From contig NZ_CP025803.1 in assembly GCF_003352065.1 (NCBI RefSeq), positions 2,397,574 through 2,461,573 on the forward strand: 64,000 bases of DNA. The letters run 5' to 3'. The notes beneath the pieces were generated by a model. That model saw only the letters and a program-made list of their open reading frames with translations. It had not been told where the DNA came from and made no database searches. Origin of the DNA: Sulfitobacter sp. SK011. GTDB lineage: Bacteria; Pseudomonadota; Alphaproteobacteria; Rhodobacterales; Rhodobacteraceae. Positions 9,583 through 19,053 of the stretch are shown here, one piece after another; the stretch's first letter is position 1, and the number at the start of each line of letters is the position of its first letter. A program made the position numbers and the translations under genes.

Positions 9583-11340
9583 TTACTCCGCCGCCTCTAC
9601 ATTTGTCTCAGCGCCCAGAATGGGCAGTTGCATTTCAAAGACCGCGCCGCCTGTTTGGCCATTGCGCGCTGTCAGCCGTCCACCAAGGTCGTTCACGATA
9701 CCCGACGAAATGGCAAGCCCCAGACCCACACCGTCGCCCGGCTGCTTGGTCGTGTAAAACGGCTCAAACAGCGCATCGAGGTCTTCAATGCCGGGGCCAT
9801 TGTCGCGCACCGTCAGTGTCGCAGTTTCGCCCGCCGACAGAATGATATCCACCTGCGGGTTACGTTCTGACTTGGTGGCATCCAGCGCGTTCCGCAAGAG
9901 GTTCACCATCACTTGCTCAATGCGCATCCGGTCGCCCATCACCTCAACCGGTGTCTCCGGCAGAATACGGCTGATCTGAACGTGGCGCTGGCGCAATTGC
10001 GGTTCCATCATCGACAGGCTGGAAGCCAGCGCAGCCCCCATATCCACAGGGCTGAACGCCTCTTGACCCTTGCGGGCATAGGATTTGAGCTGCCGGGTGA
10101 TCGCCCCCATCCGCTCAATCAGATCATCGATGCGCCCAAAGGATGACAGCGCCTCTTCGGGGCGGTTTCGCCGCAGCAACAGACGCGCACCTGCCAGATA
10201 GGTCTTCATCGCCGCAAGGGGCTGGTTAAGCTCGTGACTGACAGCCGCAGACATCTCGCCCAAAGCGGCCAATTTGCTGGATTGTTCAAGGGTTTGTTCG
10301 GCCACGGCAAGCGTTTCCTGCACCCGTTTACGTTCGGCAATTTCTCGCTGTAGTGCGGCATTCAATGCGCGAAGTTTGGCCGACTCCCGTTGGAAAATCG
10401 CCAGCCGTCCCGCTGTCCGGCGGCTCAGGAAATAAAAGGTCAGCGCCAGCAGAATCGCAAACCCCATCACTTCAAGGGCCAACACGCCGTTCACCCGTTC
10501 GCGCACCGAAGCGAAAGTGGTATAGCTGGTCATCCGCCAGCCCCGAAACGGGATCTTGTTCTCAAGCCGCATCACCGCCTCGCCCTGCAGATAGGCATCA
10601 GGCGGCAAAGCCGTCCAATCGGCGGTGGCCTTGATCGCGCGTTCAATGGCACTTTGCGGGGTGTGACTGGCCAAAGCCTCCGGCTCGGTCAGCCCACGCC
10701 ATTTGGGGGCGGTCGCCAGAATAATCTCGCCCGAACTGTCCATCACGATGACCGCGTCCGAAATGCCCGCCCATGCGCGCTCAAATTTCTGCAGATCGAC
10801 CTCAACAGCGATCACACCCAAAGTTGTGCCCCCGTCCTGGATGCGGCGCGAATAGACAAAGCGATATCCGCCGGTTTCGCGCTTGATGGTGCTGAAAATG
10901 GTCGCGTTGGACCGGATTGCGTCTACGAAATAGGGCTCTGAGCGATGCGCGGACCCCAAATGATTGCGATCCGTGGCCGCCACGGTGCGCCCGTCAATGT
11001 CATAAAGCATCAGGGACGCGGCACCGATCTCATCGACAAACGAAATAAGCCGCTGTGTGGACAAGGAATAATTGGCCAGATCCAAGGCGTTGATCAGCGT
11101 CGGGTCACGCGCCAGAAGCTGCGGCACAATCGCGTTTTGGCGCAGCTCAGCTAGCAAATTACCGCTGTAGAGTGCGATACGCAGCTCAGCCCGGCTGCGC
11201 GTGCTTTCGGTGAAACGGTTGGTCAGCAGCTTGTTGGTGATCGAGATCGTCACAACCGCAAACGCCATCAGCACTGCAATGGCAAACCTGATCCGCCATG
11301 AAACAGCCAGGCTGGTATTTTGTTCGGGGGCGTCGCTCAT
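9583..11340 (-). CDS. dctB: C4-dicarboxylate sensor histidine kinase DctB-like
   Basis: Membrane sensor kinase of 585 residues, partner of the adjacent dctD. One helix near residues 18-36 and a second near 275-300 flank a periplasmic PDC/double-Cache sensor. A coiled linker leads to the HisKA box (AAVSHELNQPLAAMKTY), and the ATPase domain has N (LLRNALDA), G1 (DNGPGI) and G2 (GVGLGLAI) boxes. Family members sense succinate, fumarate and malate. No dctPQM transporter is in the window. The start follows the purQ stop by 36 bases with no obvious ribosome site. Confidence 0.9.
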   Translation of the reverse strand: MSDAPEQNTSLAVSWRIRFAIAVLMAFAVVTISITNKLLTNRFTESTRSRAELRIALYSGNLLAELRQNAIVPQLLARDPTLINALDLANYSLSTQRLISFVDEIGAASLMLYDIDGRTVAATDRNHLGSAHRSEPYFVDAIRSNATIFSTIKRETGGYRFVYSRRIQDGGTTLGVIAVEVDLQKFERAWAGISDAVIVMDSSGEIILATAPKWRGLTEPEALASHTPQSAIERAIKATADWTALPPDAYLQGEAVMRLENKIPFRGWRMTSYTTFASVRERVNGVLALEVMGFAILLALTFYFLSRRTAGRLAIFQRESAKLRALNAALQREIAERKRVQETLAVAEQTLEQSSKLAALGEMSAAVSHELNQPLAAMKTYLAGARLLLRRNRPEEALSSFGRIDDLIERMGAITRQLKSYARKGQEAFSPVDMGAALASSLSMMEPQLRQRHVQISRILPETPVEVMGDRMRIEQVMVNLLRNALDATKSERNPQVDIILSAGETATLTVRDNGPGIEDLDALFEPFYTTKQPGDGVGLGLAISSGIVNDLGGRLTARNGQTGGAVFEMQLPILGAETNVEAAE

Positions 11341-11376
11341 GGGCGTAATCTACGCCGATGGCAGGGCGCACTCAAG

Positions 11377-12045
11377 TCACGCTGTGATCAGCGCCCCGGC
11401 CAATGCGCGAAAGAGCGCCGTCCCATCGGTACCGCCATGCCCTGCATCCGCGGCCCGTTCGGGGTGGGGCATCATCCCCAACACGCGCCGGTTCTCAGAC
11501 AGGATGCCGGCAATATCGGCCTGTGCCCCGTTGGGATTGTCCGTATAGGTGAACGCAACACGGTCCTCGCCCTGCAGCTCTGCAATGGTGTCAGCATCGG
11601 CAAAATAATTGCCATCGTGGTGCGCAATCGGAATGTTGATCACATCGCCCGCATTATACCCCTTGGTATAGTCGCTGCTCGATGTTTCGACCTTCAGCCC
11701 CACGGTTTTACAGATGTATTTCAACCCGGCATTGCGCAGCAGAGCGCCCGGCAACAATCCGGTCTCTGTCAGGACCTGAAAGCCGTTGCACACCCCAAAT
11801 ACATACCCGCCGCGCCCCGCATGGGCCGCCACCGATTTGCAGATCGGCGAATTGGCCGCGATGGCCCCGCAGCGCAGATAATCTCCATAGGAAAAGCCGC
11901 CGGGGATCCCCACAATATCAACACCCTGTGGCAGTTCGCTGTCTTTGTGCCAGACCATCGTCACCCGCGCACCGGCGGCCTTGAACGCCACCGCCAGATC
12001 ACGGTCACAGTTTGATCCGGGAAAAACAACAACCGCAGCATGCAT
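11377..12045 (-). CDS. purQ: Phosphoribosylformylglycinamidine synthase subunit PurQ
   Basis: Glutaminase subunit (222 residues) of the three-part FGAM synthase PurLSQ in de novo purine synthesis. It supplies ammonia from glutamine to PurL. The class I amidotransferase nucleophile is the Cys in FGVCNGFQ, with the His/Glu of the triad in MMPHPERA. N-terminus [12 protein letters not shown] is typical. Its ATG overlaps the purS stop by one base (TGATG). Confidence 0.96.
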   Translation of the reverse strand: MHAAVVVFPGSNCDRDLAVAFKAAGARVTMVWHKDSELPQGVDIVGIPGGFSYGDYLRCGAIAANSPICKSVAAHAGRGGYVFGVCNGFQVLTETGLLPGALLRNAGLKYICKTVGLKVETSSSDYTKGYNAGDVINIPIAHHDGNYFADADTIAELQGEDRVAFTYTDNPNGAQADIAGILSENRRVLGMMPHPERAADAGHGGTDGTALFRALAGALITA

Positions 12046-12275
12046 CAGCCCATCTCCACCGAATAGGATTCGATCACCGTATTGGCCAACAGCTTTTCAC
12101 ACATCGCCGTCACATCCGCCTCAGAGGTCCCCTCCGCCAGATCAAGCTCAATCACTTTGCCCTGACGCACGCCGTTCACGCCATCAAAGCCCATGGCCCC
12201 AAGCGCATGGCGCACGGCTTCGCCCTGCGGGTCCAATACGCCATTCTTCAGCATCACATGCACACGTGCTTTCAC
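12045..12275 (-). CDS. purS: Phosphoribosylformylglycinamidine synthase subunit PurS
   Basis: Small dimeric subunit (76 residues) that bridges PurQ and PurL in FGAM synthase. Starts [18 protein letters not shown] and carries the conserved stretch [14 protein letters not shown]. It sits between purC and purQ in one transcription direction, as in many alphaproteobacteria; purL is not in the window. Confidence 0.95.
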   Translation of the reverse strand: MKARVHVMLKNGVLDPQGEAVRHALGAMGFDGVNGVRQGKVIELDLAEGTSEADVTAMCEKLLANTVIESYSVEMG

Positions 12276-12327
12276 GCTATGTCTCCCAGCTTCTTTTCGC
12301 CAAAAATACTCAAAATCGACATCAGCC

Positions 12328-13089
12328 TCAGTTGATCAAAGTCGGCTTTGTGATCGGTGTCGATGTCTTGGGCATCACGCCCAGTCTTTTGGCCACTTCG
12401 GTATAGGCATCCGTCAACGAGCCCAGATCGCGGCGGAACACATCCTTGTCCAGCTTCTGACCCGTTTCGATGTCCCACAATCGGCAACTGTCCGGACTGA
12501 TCTCATCCGCGACGATCAGCCGCTGGAAATCACCATCATAAACCCGGCCAATCTCGATCTTGAAATCCACCAGACGGATACCGACCGCCATCATCACGCC
12601 AGACAGAAAATCGTTTACCCGCAGCGCCAGTGACAGAATATCTTCCATGTCCTGCTGGCTGGCCCAGCCAAAGGCCGCGATATGCTCTTCTGTCACCAAA
12701 GGATCGCCAAGCGCGTCGTCCTTGTAGCAATATTCAACAATCGGGCGCGGCAATTGCGTGCCTTCCTCAATGCCAAGCCGCGTGGACATGGTGCCGGCAG
12801 CATAATTGCGCACGATCACCTCAAGCGGCACGATCTCGACCTGGCGGACAAGTTGTTCGCGCATGTTCAGGCGCTTGATGAAATGCGTGGGCACGCCGAT
12901 CTGATTGAGGCCGGTCATGAAATATTCAGAAAGACGGTTGTTCAACACGCCCTTGCCCTCGATCACGTCCTTTTTCTGCGCATTAAAGGCGGTCGCATCA
13001 TCTTTGAAATACTGCACAATTGTACCCGGTTCCGGGCCTTCATACAGAATCTTTGCTTTGCCTTCGTAAATCTTTTTGCGCCGGGCCAT
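12328..13089 (-). CDS. purC: SAICAR synthase PurC
   Basis: Phosphoribosylaminoimidazole-succinocarboxamide synthase, 253 residues, ATP-dependent joining of aspartate to CAIR in purine synthesis. Shows the opening [14 protein letters not shown], and [14 protein letters not shown] and [10 protein letters not shown] further in. The ATG at 13089 has AAGGG about 7 bases upstream; the longer open frame upstream has a different, low-complexity composition and is not coding. It is the first gene of purC-purS-purQ. Confidence 0.95.
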   Translation of the reverse strand: MARRKKIYEGKAKILYEGPEPGTIVQYFKDDATAFNAQKKDVIEGKGVLNNRLSEYFMTGLNQIGVPTHFIKRLNMREQLVRQVEIVPLEVIVRNYAAGTMSTRLGIEEGTQLPRPIVEYCYKDDALGDPLVTEEHIAAFGWASQQDMEDILSLALRVNDFLSGVMMAVGIRLVDFKIEIGRVYDGDFQRLIVADEISPDSCRLWDIETGQKLDKDVFRRDLGSLTDAYTEVAKRLGVMPKTSTPITKPTLIN

Positions 13090-13261
13090 TGGCATCCCTT
13101 CCGTCTTTTGGCCGGGAGGGTATCCCCCGCCGCTTAGGGGCCTCATAGTACACCCCCCGATACGCTGCAAGGTTTTGCCGCCATATTGGGTGCCTCTTGC
13201 GCAAACAGGATCAAAGCCGCATATCATAAGCCAACGCATCGCCAAAAACCGGAGACATACG

Positions 13262-13579
13262 ATGAGCACCTTTAACGACCGCGAAAATGCCTTTGAGAAC
13301 AAATTTGCCCATGACGCCGACATGCAGTTCAAGGCCGAAGCCCGCCGCAACAAGCTGTTGGGTCTATGGGCCGCGGAACTGTTGGGGAAATCCGGCGAAG
13401 CGGCTGCCGAATACGCCCGCGAGGTGATCAAATCCGATTTCGAAGAAGCCGGTGATGAAGACGTCTATCGCAAGGTGTCTGGCGATCTGGGCGATAAGGC
13501 CGATGAAGCAACGATCCGCGCCAAGATGGTGTCGCTGATGGCCGAGGCCAAAGCGCAGATCATGACGGAAATACAGTAA
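13262..13579 (+). CDS. F1-ATPase inhibitor zeta subunit (DUF1476)
   Basis: Small soluble protein of 105 residues. The N-terminus [18 protein letters not shown] and the four-helix remainder are those of DUF1476, identified in Paracoccus denitrificans as the zeta subunit that blocks ATP hydrolysis by the F1FO ATP synthase with its N-terminal segment. It diverges from purC and ends just before a hairpin terminator. Confidence 0.93.
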   Translation: MSTFNDRENAFENKFAHDADMQFKAEARRNKLLGLWAAELLGKSGEAAAEYAREVIKSDFEEAGDEDVYRKVSGDLGDKADEATIRAKMVSLMAEAKAQIMTEIQ

Positions 13580-13616
13580 ATCAGCGGCTTAACCGCCGGC
13601 TTTGATTTAAAAACAC

Positions 13617-13650
13617 GCGCCGTGCAGTCAACTGTACGGCGCTTTTTCTT
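13617..13650 (+). terminator. Rho-independent terminator after the zeta subunit gene
   Basis: GCGCCGT-G-CAGT pairs with ACTG-T-ACGGCGC (one G-T), giving a 12-bp stem with a 2-base loop, followed by TTTTTC. It begins 37 bases after the stop codon. Confidence 0.8.
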
Positions 13651-13690
13651 GTGATGCTGCGCCCCGCGCTGAACCTTCACCAATTTCATA

Positions 13691-13711
13691 ATCAAGATGA
13701 AGATTATGAGG
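13691..13711. promoter_or_regulatory. Possible operator upstream of the homocysteine methyltransferase gene
   Basis: A palindrome with arms CATAATC and GATTATG separated by 8 bases lies about 60 bases before the ATG at 13771. The arrangement resembles operators of ArsR-type regulators of methionine/SAM genes, but I cannot match it to a known motif with confidence. Confidence 0.35.
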
Positions 13712-13770
13712 TTGCCCTATAGTTGGCGGTGTGAGATCAGGGTAAATTGTTTTTGTGCGGAGTTTGCAGC

Positions 13771-14784
13771 ATGTCCAACGCCTTTACCGATCTTTTGGCC
13801 GAAAAAGGCACGCTTCTTGCGGATGGTGCGACCGGCACGAACCTTTTCAACATGGGGCTGATGTCAGGTGACGCGCCCGAGATGTGGAACACCGATGAGC
13901 CAAAGAAAATCATCGCTCTTTACAAAGGTGCCGTAGACGCGGGCAGTGATTTATTCTTGACCAACAGTTTTGGCGCAAATGCATCGCGCCTCAAGCTGCA
14001 CGGCGCACAAAAGCGCGTGCATGAACTGTCCAGGGTCGCCGCCGAACTGGGCCGCGAGGTCGCCGACAAAGCCGGCCGCAAAGTCATTGTCGCAGGATCG
14101 GTTGGCCCCACAGGCGAGATTATGGAGCCAGTCGGAACTCTCAGCCATGCCGTTGCCGTTGAGATGTTCCACGAAACGGCCGATGGCCTCAAGGCCGGTG
14201 GTGCGGACATCGGCTGGTTAGAGACGATCAGCGCGCCAGAGGAATACAAGGCCGCCGCCGAAGGCTTCGCGCTTGCCGGTCTGGACTGGGTTGGCACCAT
14301 GAGCTTTGACACTGCCGGGCGCACAATGATGGGCCTGACATCCGAGGCGATGGTGGACATGGTGCATGGCCTCGACAACACGCCACAGGCCTACGGTGCC
14401 AATTGCGGCACGGGCGCATCGGACCTGTTGCGCACGGTGCTTGGATTTGCCGCCAAAGGCGGCCATCTGCCGATCATCGCCAAGGGCAACGCGGGCATCC
14501 CCAAATACCATGAAGGTCACATTCACTATGATGGCACGCCCGAACTGATGGCGGAATATGCTGTTATGGCCCGCAATTGCGGTGCAACGATCATTGGCGG
14601 CTGCTGCGGCACCATGCCCGAGCACTTGGTCGCGATGCGCACCGCACTAGACACAAGGCCCAAAGGGGCCGCACCCGAATTGGAAGAAATTGTTGCCGCA
14701 CTTGGTGCATTTTCGTCTGCAAGTGATGGGACGGATGGCAAAGGCCCGGTTCGCGCAGAACGTCGCGGGCGGCGTCGCGGGTAA
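13771..14784 (+). CDS. Homocysteine S-methyltransferase family protein (Bmt/MetH homocysteine module)
   Basis: 337-residue cytoplasmic enzyme of the zinc-dependent homocysteine methyltransferase fold. It opens LLADGATGTNL and has the zinc cysteines in YGANCGTGA and IGGCCGTMPEH. In roseobacters it is usually annotated as betaine-homocysteine methyltransferase. It could equally be the homocysteine module of a split cobalamin-dependent methionine synthase, since a separate corrinoid protein lies 3 kb downstream and no full-length metH is seen. The ATG at 13771 is preferred over one 8 codons upstream because a GCGGAG site precedes it. A basic RRGRRRG tail ends the protein. Confidence 0.85.
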   Translation: MSNAFTDLLAEKGTLLADGATGTNLFNMGLMSGDAPEMWNTDEPKKIIALYKGAVDAGSDLFLTNSFGANASRLKLHGAQKRVHELSRVAAELGREVADKAGRKVIVAGSVGPTGEIMEPVGTLSHAVAVEMFHETADGLKAGGADIGWLETISAPEEYKAAAEGFALAGLDWVGTMSFDTAGRTMMGLTSEAMVDMVHGLDNTPQAYGANCGTGASDLLRTVLGFAAKGGHLPIIAKGNAGIPKYHEGHIHYDGTPELMAEYAVMARNCGATIIGGCCGTMPEHLVAMRTALDTRPKGAAPELEEIVAALGAFSSASDGTDGKGPVRAERRGRRRG

Positions 14785-14913
14785 GAAGTGTCCCGCAAAT
14801 GAGTTGAATAAATTCTCGAATGTCTGGTTTGAGCCCAAAGCGGACCTCACTTGGTCCAAGTTCGCCATCATTAATTGGTCTTGCTGTTATATCTTTGCTC
14901 CGTTCAGACGAAA

Positions 14914-15885
14914 CTATTCCATCCATTCCAATCGGTAGACGGTGTGATCTTTTGGCAGCCCCTTGAGGGATACCGATTTCGCGTCCGAAAAGTTGAACTC
15001 CTGTTTTCCGCCAACCATGGCACGTGTGACGTCCGATACAAGAATTTCGCCTGCATTGGCTGACGCAGTTATGCGGGCCGCCTTGTTGACCACGGTTCCG
15101 AAGAAGTCGCCACGCGCCAACACGACATCGCCTGTGTGAATGCCAACCCGCAAACCCAAACGCGGCTCCGCTTCGGTCAAGGTTACGGCCATCTGCATTT
15201 TGATCGCTGCGAGAAGCGCCTCATTTGCGGATGGAAAACTGGACAGTGTTCCATCTCCCAGCGACTTTACGAACTGTCCGCGATGCTCCTTAATAATACT
15301 CTCAACAGTCTGAAAATGTTGGTCTATCAAAGCGGACCAACGTTGGTCGCCCATGGCGGCGGCGAGCGTCGTACTGCCTTCCACATCGGTAAAGAGCACC
15401 GAGGCCAGCCCTTCAGTTTGAAGTAATTCGGGGCCGTCTTCCAACGCGGCAATTACAAGGCTCTGGATCGCCAACTGCTCGCTGCCAACGAATTCCATAT
15501 TTGGAAAGGGAAGCGACGCGTGCCTATTTATGATTTTCCAGGATGCGCCCTCCAACACGAAAACAAGCACGGTGCGGACGATAAAGGCGTTTCCAAGTCC
15601 CGGAAATCCAACCCGGTGGAGGAAAGCTGACCAGCCCGTATCCCCATTTTCGAAGGCTTCAGCTTCAAGGACTTCCCACACATCCGGCTCGGGCATTTCG
15701 CCAATGAAGTCAGCGACACCGTCGCGGACGGCCTGGCCTTTCCAGAATTCATCTTCGCCAGTTCCGATGAAACGCAATTCGGATGAATCTGATAGGTAAT
15801 CCTTCAAAACGTGCGTTCTGCGGGTCCTGATCGCCTCAAACCAGCGCTCCGTAACAGCAAGCAACTCAGGAGAAGTTTTAATCAC
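14914..15885 (-). CDS. SnoaL-like domain fused to a class III nucleotide cyclase
   Basis: 323-residue soluble protein with two parts. Residues 1-125 resemble the SnoaL/NTF2-like cone fold (small-ligand binding or association). Residues about 155-320 form a class III adenylate/guanylate cyclase domain with the metal-binding segment LFTDVEGSTTLA, the SLGDGTLSSF loop, GIHTGDVVLARGDFFG and VNKAARITA. No membrane segment is present. The start is a GTG with no strong ribosome site. It converges on the homocysteine methyltransferase gene. It likely makes cAMP in response to something the N-terminal domain binds. Confidence 0.85.
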   Translation of the reverse strand: MIKTSPELLAVTERWFEAIRTRRTHVLKDYLSDSSELRFIGTGEDEFWKGQAVRDGVADFIGEMPEPDVWEVLEAEAFENGDTGWSAFLHRVGFPGLGNAFIVRTVLVFVLEGASWKIINRHASLPFPNMEFVGSEQLAIQSLVIAALEDGPELLQTEGLASVLFTDVEGSTTLAAAMGDQRWSALIDQHFQTVESIIKEHRGQFVKSLGDGTLSSFPSANEALLAAIKMQMAVTLTEAEPRLGLRVGIHTGDVVLARGDFFGTVVNKAARITASANAGEILVSDVTRAMVGGKQEFNFSDAKSVSLKGLPKDHTVYRLEWME

Positions 15886-16326
15886 GCTTCATAATCCCCA
15901 CATTGGCGAAGCTCGCTGAAAGTGTGTTTCTTCATCCGAAATCTGCTCTGTTTGACCACTTGTCCATTCATGCTGCCGAAGGGTGCGCAGGTAATCAAGG
16001 AAGAAACCAGAAGGGACACAGGTACAGGCGTTGAGAAAGACAACAAATCTGAGTGCGAGTGCCTGAAAGTTTAGCCATATCGGTACTCAGTAGATGCAAA
16101 TCCAACGTCCGCTTCGTCCCGCACATCTGACACCAAATACTACCTCAAACCAACCATAACTGCACTAGCTCGCCTCTCGACGCCAAAACCAATCACACCG
16201 CTTGGATGACGCTGTTGTCCCGAAACCCAATCGTTCAACCGCCACTTCCTCGCACTCACCAACAATAAAAAGTGATGCCACCTCAGCTTTCTTTCGGTAG
16301 TCTTTTCTCAACTCAGGGAGCAAAAG
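15886..16326. other. Intergenic region without recognisable features
   Basis: 441 bases between the divergent cyclase and GFA genes. No convincing gene, RNA or repeat was seen. Confidence 0.4.
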
Positions 16327-16734
16327 ATGCAACAACTCGTCCGACTTGCACAATGCCTTTGCGGCGCTTTGACCGCTGAGACGCGGGGCGAACCGTGGCG
16401 GGTGATGACCTGTTCCTGTCGTGATTGCAGACGCAAATCAGGGTCAGCTTTTTCCGTATCAACCTATTGGGAGCCAGACACGGTGACGATCACCGGCGAT
16501 GTTCAAACCTGGCAGCGACCGTGCCAGGATGGCCGTGCGCTGAGATACTTCCTTTGCCCGGCCTGTGGCGTATCGCTTTATTGGAAAGCCGATTTCGCTG
16601 GGGGTCGGATCGGGATCGGTGCCGGAAACTTTGACGATTGCAGCTTTGCGGTGCCACAAAAGGCCTTTTGGACAGAAGGCAGGCCTGACTGGGTATATGA
16701 CATTGGCCAAATCCCGGCCTTGGAACGCCAGTAA
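16327..16734 (+). CDS. GFA-family zinc protein
   Basis: 135-residue member of the GFA (glutathione-dependent formaldehyde-activating-like) family. Zinc cysteines follow the family pattern: C10/C12 (QCLCGAL), C29/C31/C34 (CSCRDC) and the CPAC knuckle near 78. Despite the family name, most members have no shown activity, so only a zinc-binding cytoplasmic protein can be claimed. Ribosome site AGGGAGC precedes the ATG. A second, distant GFA protein is encoded at 46089. Confidence 0.88.
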   Translation: MQQLVRLAQCLCGALTAETRGEPWRVMTCSCRDCRRKSGSAFSVSTYWEPDTVTITGDVQTWQRPCQDGRALRYFLCPACGVSLYWKADFAGGRIGIGAGNFDDCSFAVPQKAFWTEGRPDWVYDIGQIPALERQ

Positions 16735-16759
16735 CCACATATCACCAGAACATTCCGCT

Positions 16760-17836
16760 TCAAAATAACGACATCTGCGCCGTCACTTCCTTGGGCGCAC
16801 GAAACAGATCGCGACGCATCGATGGTGCCTTGGTACCCAGCCCAAGTCGTTTGACAGCCACCTTGAACCGCTGCGCCACCATATCCGCATAGGGGCCAGT
16901 CCCCCGCATCCGGCGATGCCATGTGGCGTCGTATGCCTTGCCCCCATGCATTTCGCGCAGCCGAGACATGATCCGCTCTGCCCGGTCCGGGTAATGTGTC
17001 GCCAGCCAGTCCTGCACCAGCGGCGACACTTCTCGCGGCAGACGCAGCATGATCCAACTGGCGTGGCGCGCGCCGGCATCCCGGCCTAGTTGCAGTATCG
17101 TCTCCATTTCCGGATCGGTAAGCGCCGGGATCATCGGCGAGGCCATGATCCGCACCGGGATGCCTGCGCTCGCAAGCGTGCGGATCATTTTTAGCCGCCG
17201 CTGCGGGCTGGGTGCGCGCGGTTCCATCAACCGGCTCAGCCTGGCGTCGAGCGTTGTGACAGAGATGCCGACCCGCACCAAACCGCGCTTTGCCATGTCG
17301 GCCAGGATATCAATGTCACGCTCAATCAGGCTGCCTTTGGTGACAATCGCCACAGGATGCCCCGCGTCTGACAGCACCTGCAAACATGCGCGCATGATCT
17401 CGTGTTTCTTTTCAATGGGTTGATACGGGTCCGTGTTGGTCCCGATTGCCATGGGGGCGACCTTGTAGGCCTTGGCCGCAAGCTCCCGCCTCAGCACCTT
17501 CGGGGCCTCGGGCCGGGCGATCAGACGTGTTTCAAAATCCAATCCCGGTGACAGGCCAAGATAGGCGTGACTTGGCCGTGCAAAGCAATAAACGCAGCCG
17601 TGTTCGCAGCCCCGGTACGGATTGATGGACCGGTCAAATGGCAGATCAGGTGACGTGTTATAGCTGATCACACTGCGCGGCACCTCAATCGCGGTCTGGG
17701 TCCGCAGCACCGGCAGCACCTCATCACGCGCCCATCCATCATCTACCGCCTCCTGGGTATGCCGTTCAAAACGGCCCACCTGGTTGCTGCCAGCGGCACG
17801 GCCGAGGATTTTGTAACGCTGGTCTTCTCTATCCAT
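16760..17836 (-). CDS. PA0069-family radical SAM protein
   Basis: 358-residue radical SAM enzyme related to spore photoproduct lyase-like proteins. The cluster cysteines are C77, C81 and C84 in CEHGCVYC, directly after INPYRG; the SAM-binding strands follow (TNTDPYQP, VTKGSLIERD). The family is widespread in proteobacteria and its reaction is unknown. It converges on the GFA gene and diverges from the corrinoid protein. Confidence 0.9.
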   Translation of the reverse strand: MDREDQRYKILGRAAGSNQVGRFERHTQEAVDDGWARDEVLPVLRTQTAIEVPRSVISYNTSPDLPFDRSINPYRGCEHGCVYCFARPSHAYLGLSPGLDFETRLIARPEAPKVLRRELAAKAYKVAPMAIGTNTDPYQPIEKKHEIMRACLQVLSDAGHPVAIVTKGSLIERDIDILADMAKRGLVRVGISVTTLDARLSRLMEPRAPSPQRRLKMIRTLASAGIPVRIMASPMIPALTDPEMETILQLGRDAGARHASWIMLRLPREVSPLVQDWLATHYPDRAERIMSRLREMHGGKAYDATWHRRMRGTGPYADMVAQRFKVAVKRLGLGTKAPSMRRDLFRAPKEVTAQMSLF

Positions 17837-18041
17837 GGCAAATATCTAGAACAAAACCAGAACACACGCAATCGAAAGCTGCTAATCCCTTGTCGTCTCG
17901 CCCCTTTCCAAGGTAGCAAATTCATCAGCCACGTCGCACAACATCCGGCCTATGTCGCAAAATGTGCACCCTCACGCGGCGTTACGTGACAAAAGGGCGC
18001 AAGTGCGATGCACCTGCAATGCCCAGCAGAAGGAAAGACCC

Positions 18042-18743
18042 ATGTCCGACGACGACGAAATCATCCTGTCCGAACTCGACGACGAAGAACTTGTTCAACA
18101 GATGTTTGACGACCTTTACGATGGCCTCAAGGAAGAGATTGAGGAAGGTGTGAACATCTTGCTGGAGCGCAAGTGGGAACCCTATGACGTGCTGACCAAG
18201 GCGCTTGTCGGCGGGATGACCATTGTTGGCGCAGATTTCCGCGACGGTATTCTTTTTGTGCCCGAAGTGCTGCTGGCCGCAAACGCGATGAAGGGTGGCA
18301 TGGCCATTCTGAAACCATTGTTGGCCGAAACCGGTGCGCCGCGCGTGGGCAAGATGGTCATTGGCACCGTCAAAGGCGACATTCACGACATCGGCAAGAA
18401 CCTTGTCGGCATGATGATGGAAGGTGCGGGCTTCGAAGTTGTCGATCTGGGCATCAACAATGCCGTTGAAAAGTATCTTGAGGCGATGGAAACCGAAGGA
18501 CCGGACATCCTTGGCATGTCCGCCCTGCTGACCACCACGATGCCCTACATGAAGGTCGTGATCGACACGATGATCGAACAGGGCATTCGCGATGACTACA
18601 TCGTGCTGGTCGGCGGCGCGCCCCTGAACGAAGAGTTTGGCAAGGCAATTGGCGCAGACGCCTACTGCCGGGACGCCGCCGTGGCGGTGGAAACAGCCAA
18701 GGAATGGATGGCGCGCAAGCACAACAGCGCAAAATCTGCCTGA
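18042..18743 (+). CDS. Cobalamin (corrinoid)-binding methyl carrier protein
   Basis: 233-residue protein with the two-part methyltransferase-associated B12 module: an N-terminal four-helix cap (residues 15-100) and a Rossmann-like B12 domain with the lower-ligand motif DIHDIG (His 115), then GLDLGIN-type and LVGGAP strands. It is the carrier half of a corrinoid methyl-transfer system, like MtbC, MtaC or the B12 module of MetH. AGAAGGAAAG precedes the ATG. Together with the homocysteine methyltransferase at 13771 and the DUF1638 gene downstream it suggests a multi-part methionine synthase or betaine demethylation route. Confidence 0.92.
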   Translation: MSDDDEIILSELDDEELVQQMFDDLYDGLKEEIEEGVNILLERKWEPYDVLTKALVGGMTIVGADFRDGILFVPEVLLAANAMKGGMAILKPLLAETGAPRVGKMVIGTVKGDIHDIGKNLVGMMMEGAGFEVVDLGINNAVEKYLEAMETEGPDILGMSALLTTTMPYMKVVIDTMIEQGIRDDYIVLVGGAPLNEEFGKAIGADAYCRDAAVAVETAKEWMARKHNSAKSA

Positions 18744-18767
18744 GCGCGCTGAAACTGCGAGAGTGAA

Positions 18768-18798
18768 GGTCCGGCGGTAACGCGGGGCCTTTTCTTTT
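18768..18798 (+). terminator. Terminator after the corrinoid protein gene
   Basis: GGTCCGGCG and CGCGGGGCC pair as a 9-bp stem with one mismatch and a GTAA loop, followed directly by TTTTCTTTT. It separates the corrinoid gene from the next three small genes. Confidence 0.75.
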
Positions 18799-18836
18799 GC
18801 CGCCAGCACCCCCACATTTAAATGAGGAGGATCGCA

Positions 18837-19052
18837 ATGCCACTTGATAAACTTGTTCTGATCATTGTCTGCGTGCTGACTGCCGCCGCTGCCACGGTTT
18901 GGCTGGGCGCAGTGCTTCTGGCTGCGGTGAACGTGCCTTTTGTGGGCATCGCCCTGCTTCCTGCCGCCTTGGTAGGGTATATCGTGTTTCGCGTCATCGC
19001 TGAACGCGTGGGTAACAAACAAGAAGACCACTATGACGAAATGGACCACTGA
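18837..19052 (+). CDS. Small two-helix membrane protein
   Basis: 71 residues with two hydrophobic helices (LVLIIVCVLTAAAATVW and VGIALLPAALVGYIVF) and a charged C-terminal tail rich in D/E/H. A perfect GAGGAGG ribosome site lies 6 bases before the ATG. One base separates its stop from the next start, so it is in an operon with the YbjQ and DUF1638 genes. No family recognised. Confidence 0.75.
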   Translation: MPLDKLVLIIVCVLTAAAATVWLGAVLLAAVNVPFVGIALLPAALVGYIVFRVIAERVGNKQEDHYDEMDH

Positions 19053-19053
19053 T

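Noticed and set aside
17837..18041. Cobalamin riboswitch before the corrinoid gene
   Set aside because: The gap has no B12-box-like core and is too short for a normal cobalamin riboswitch.
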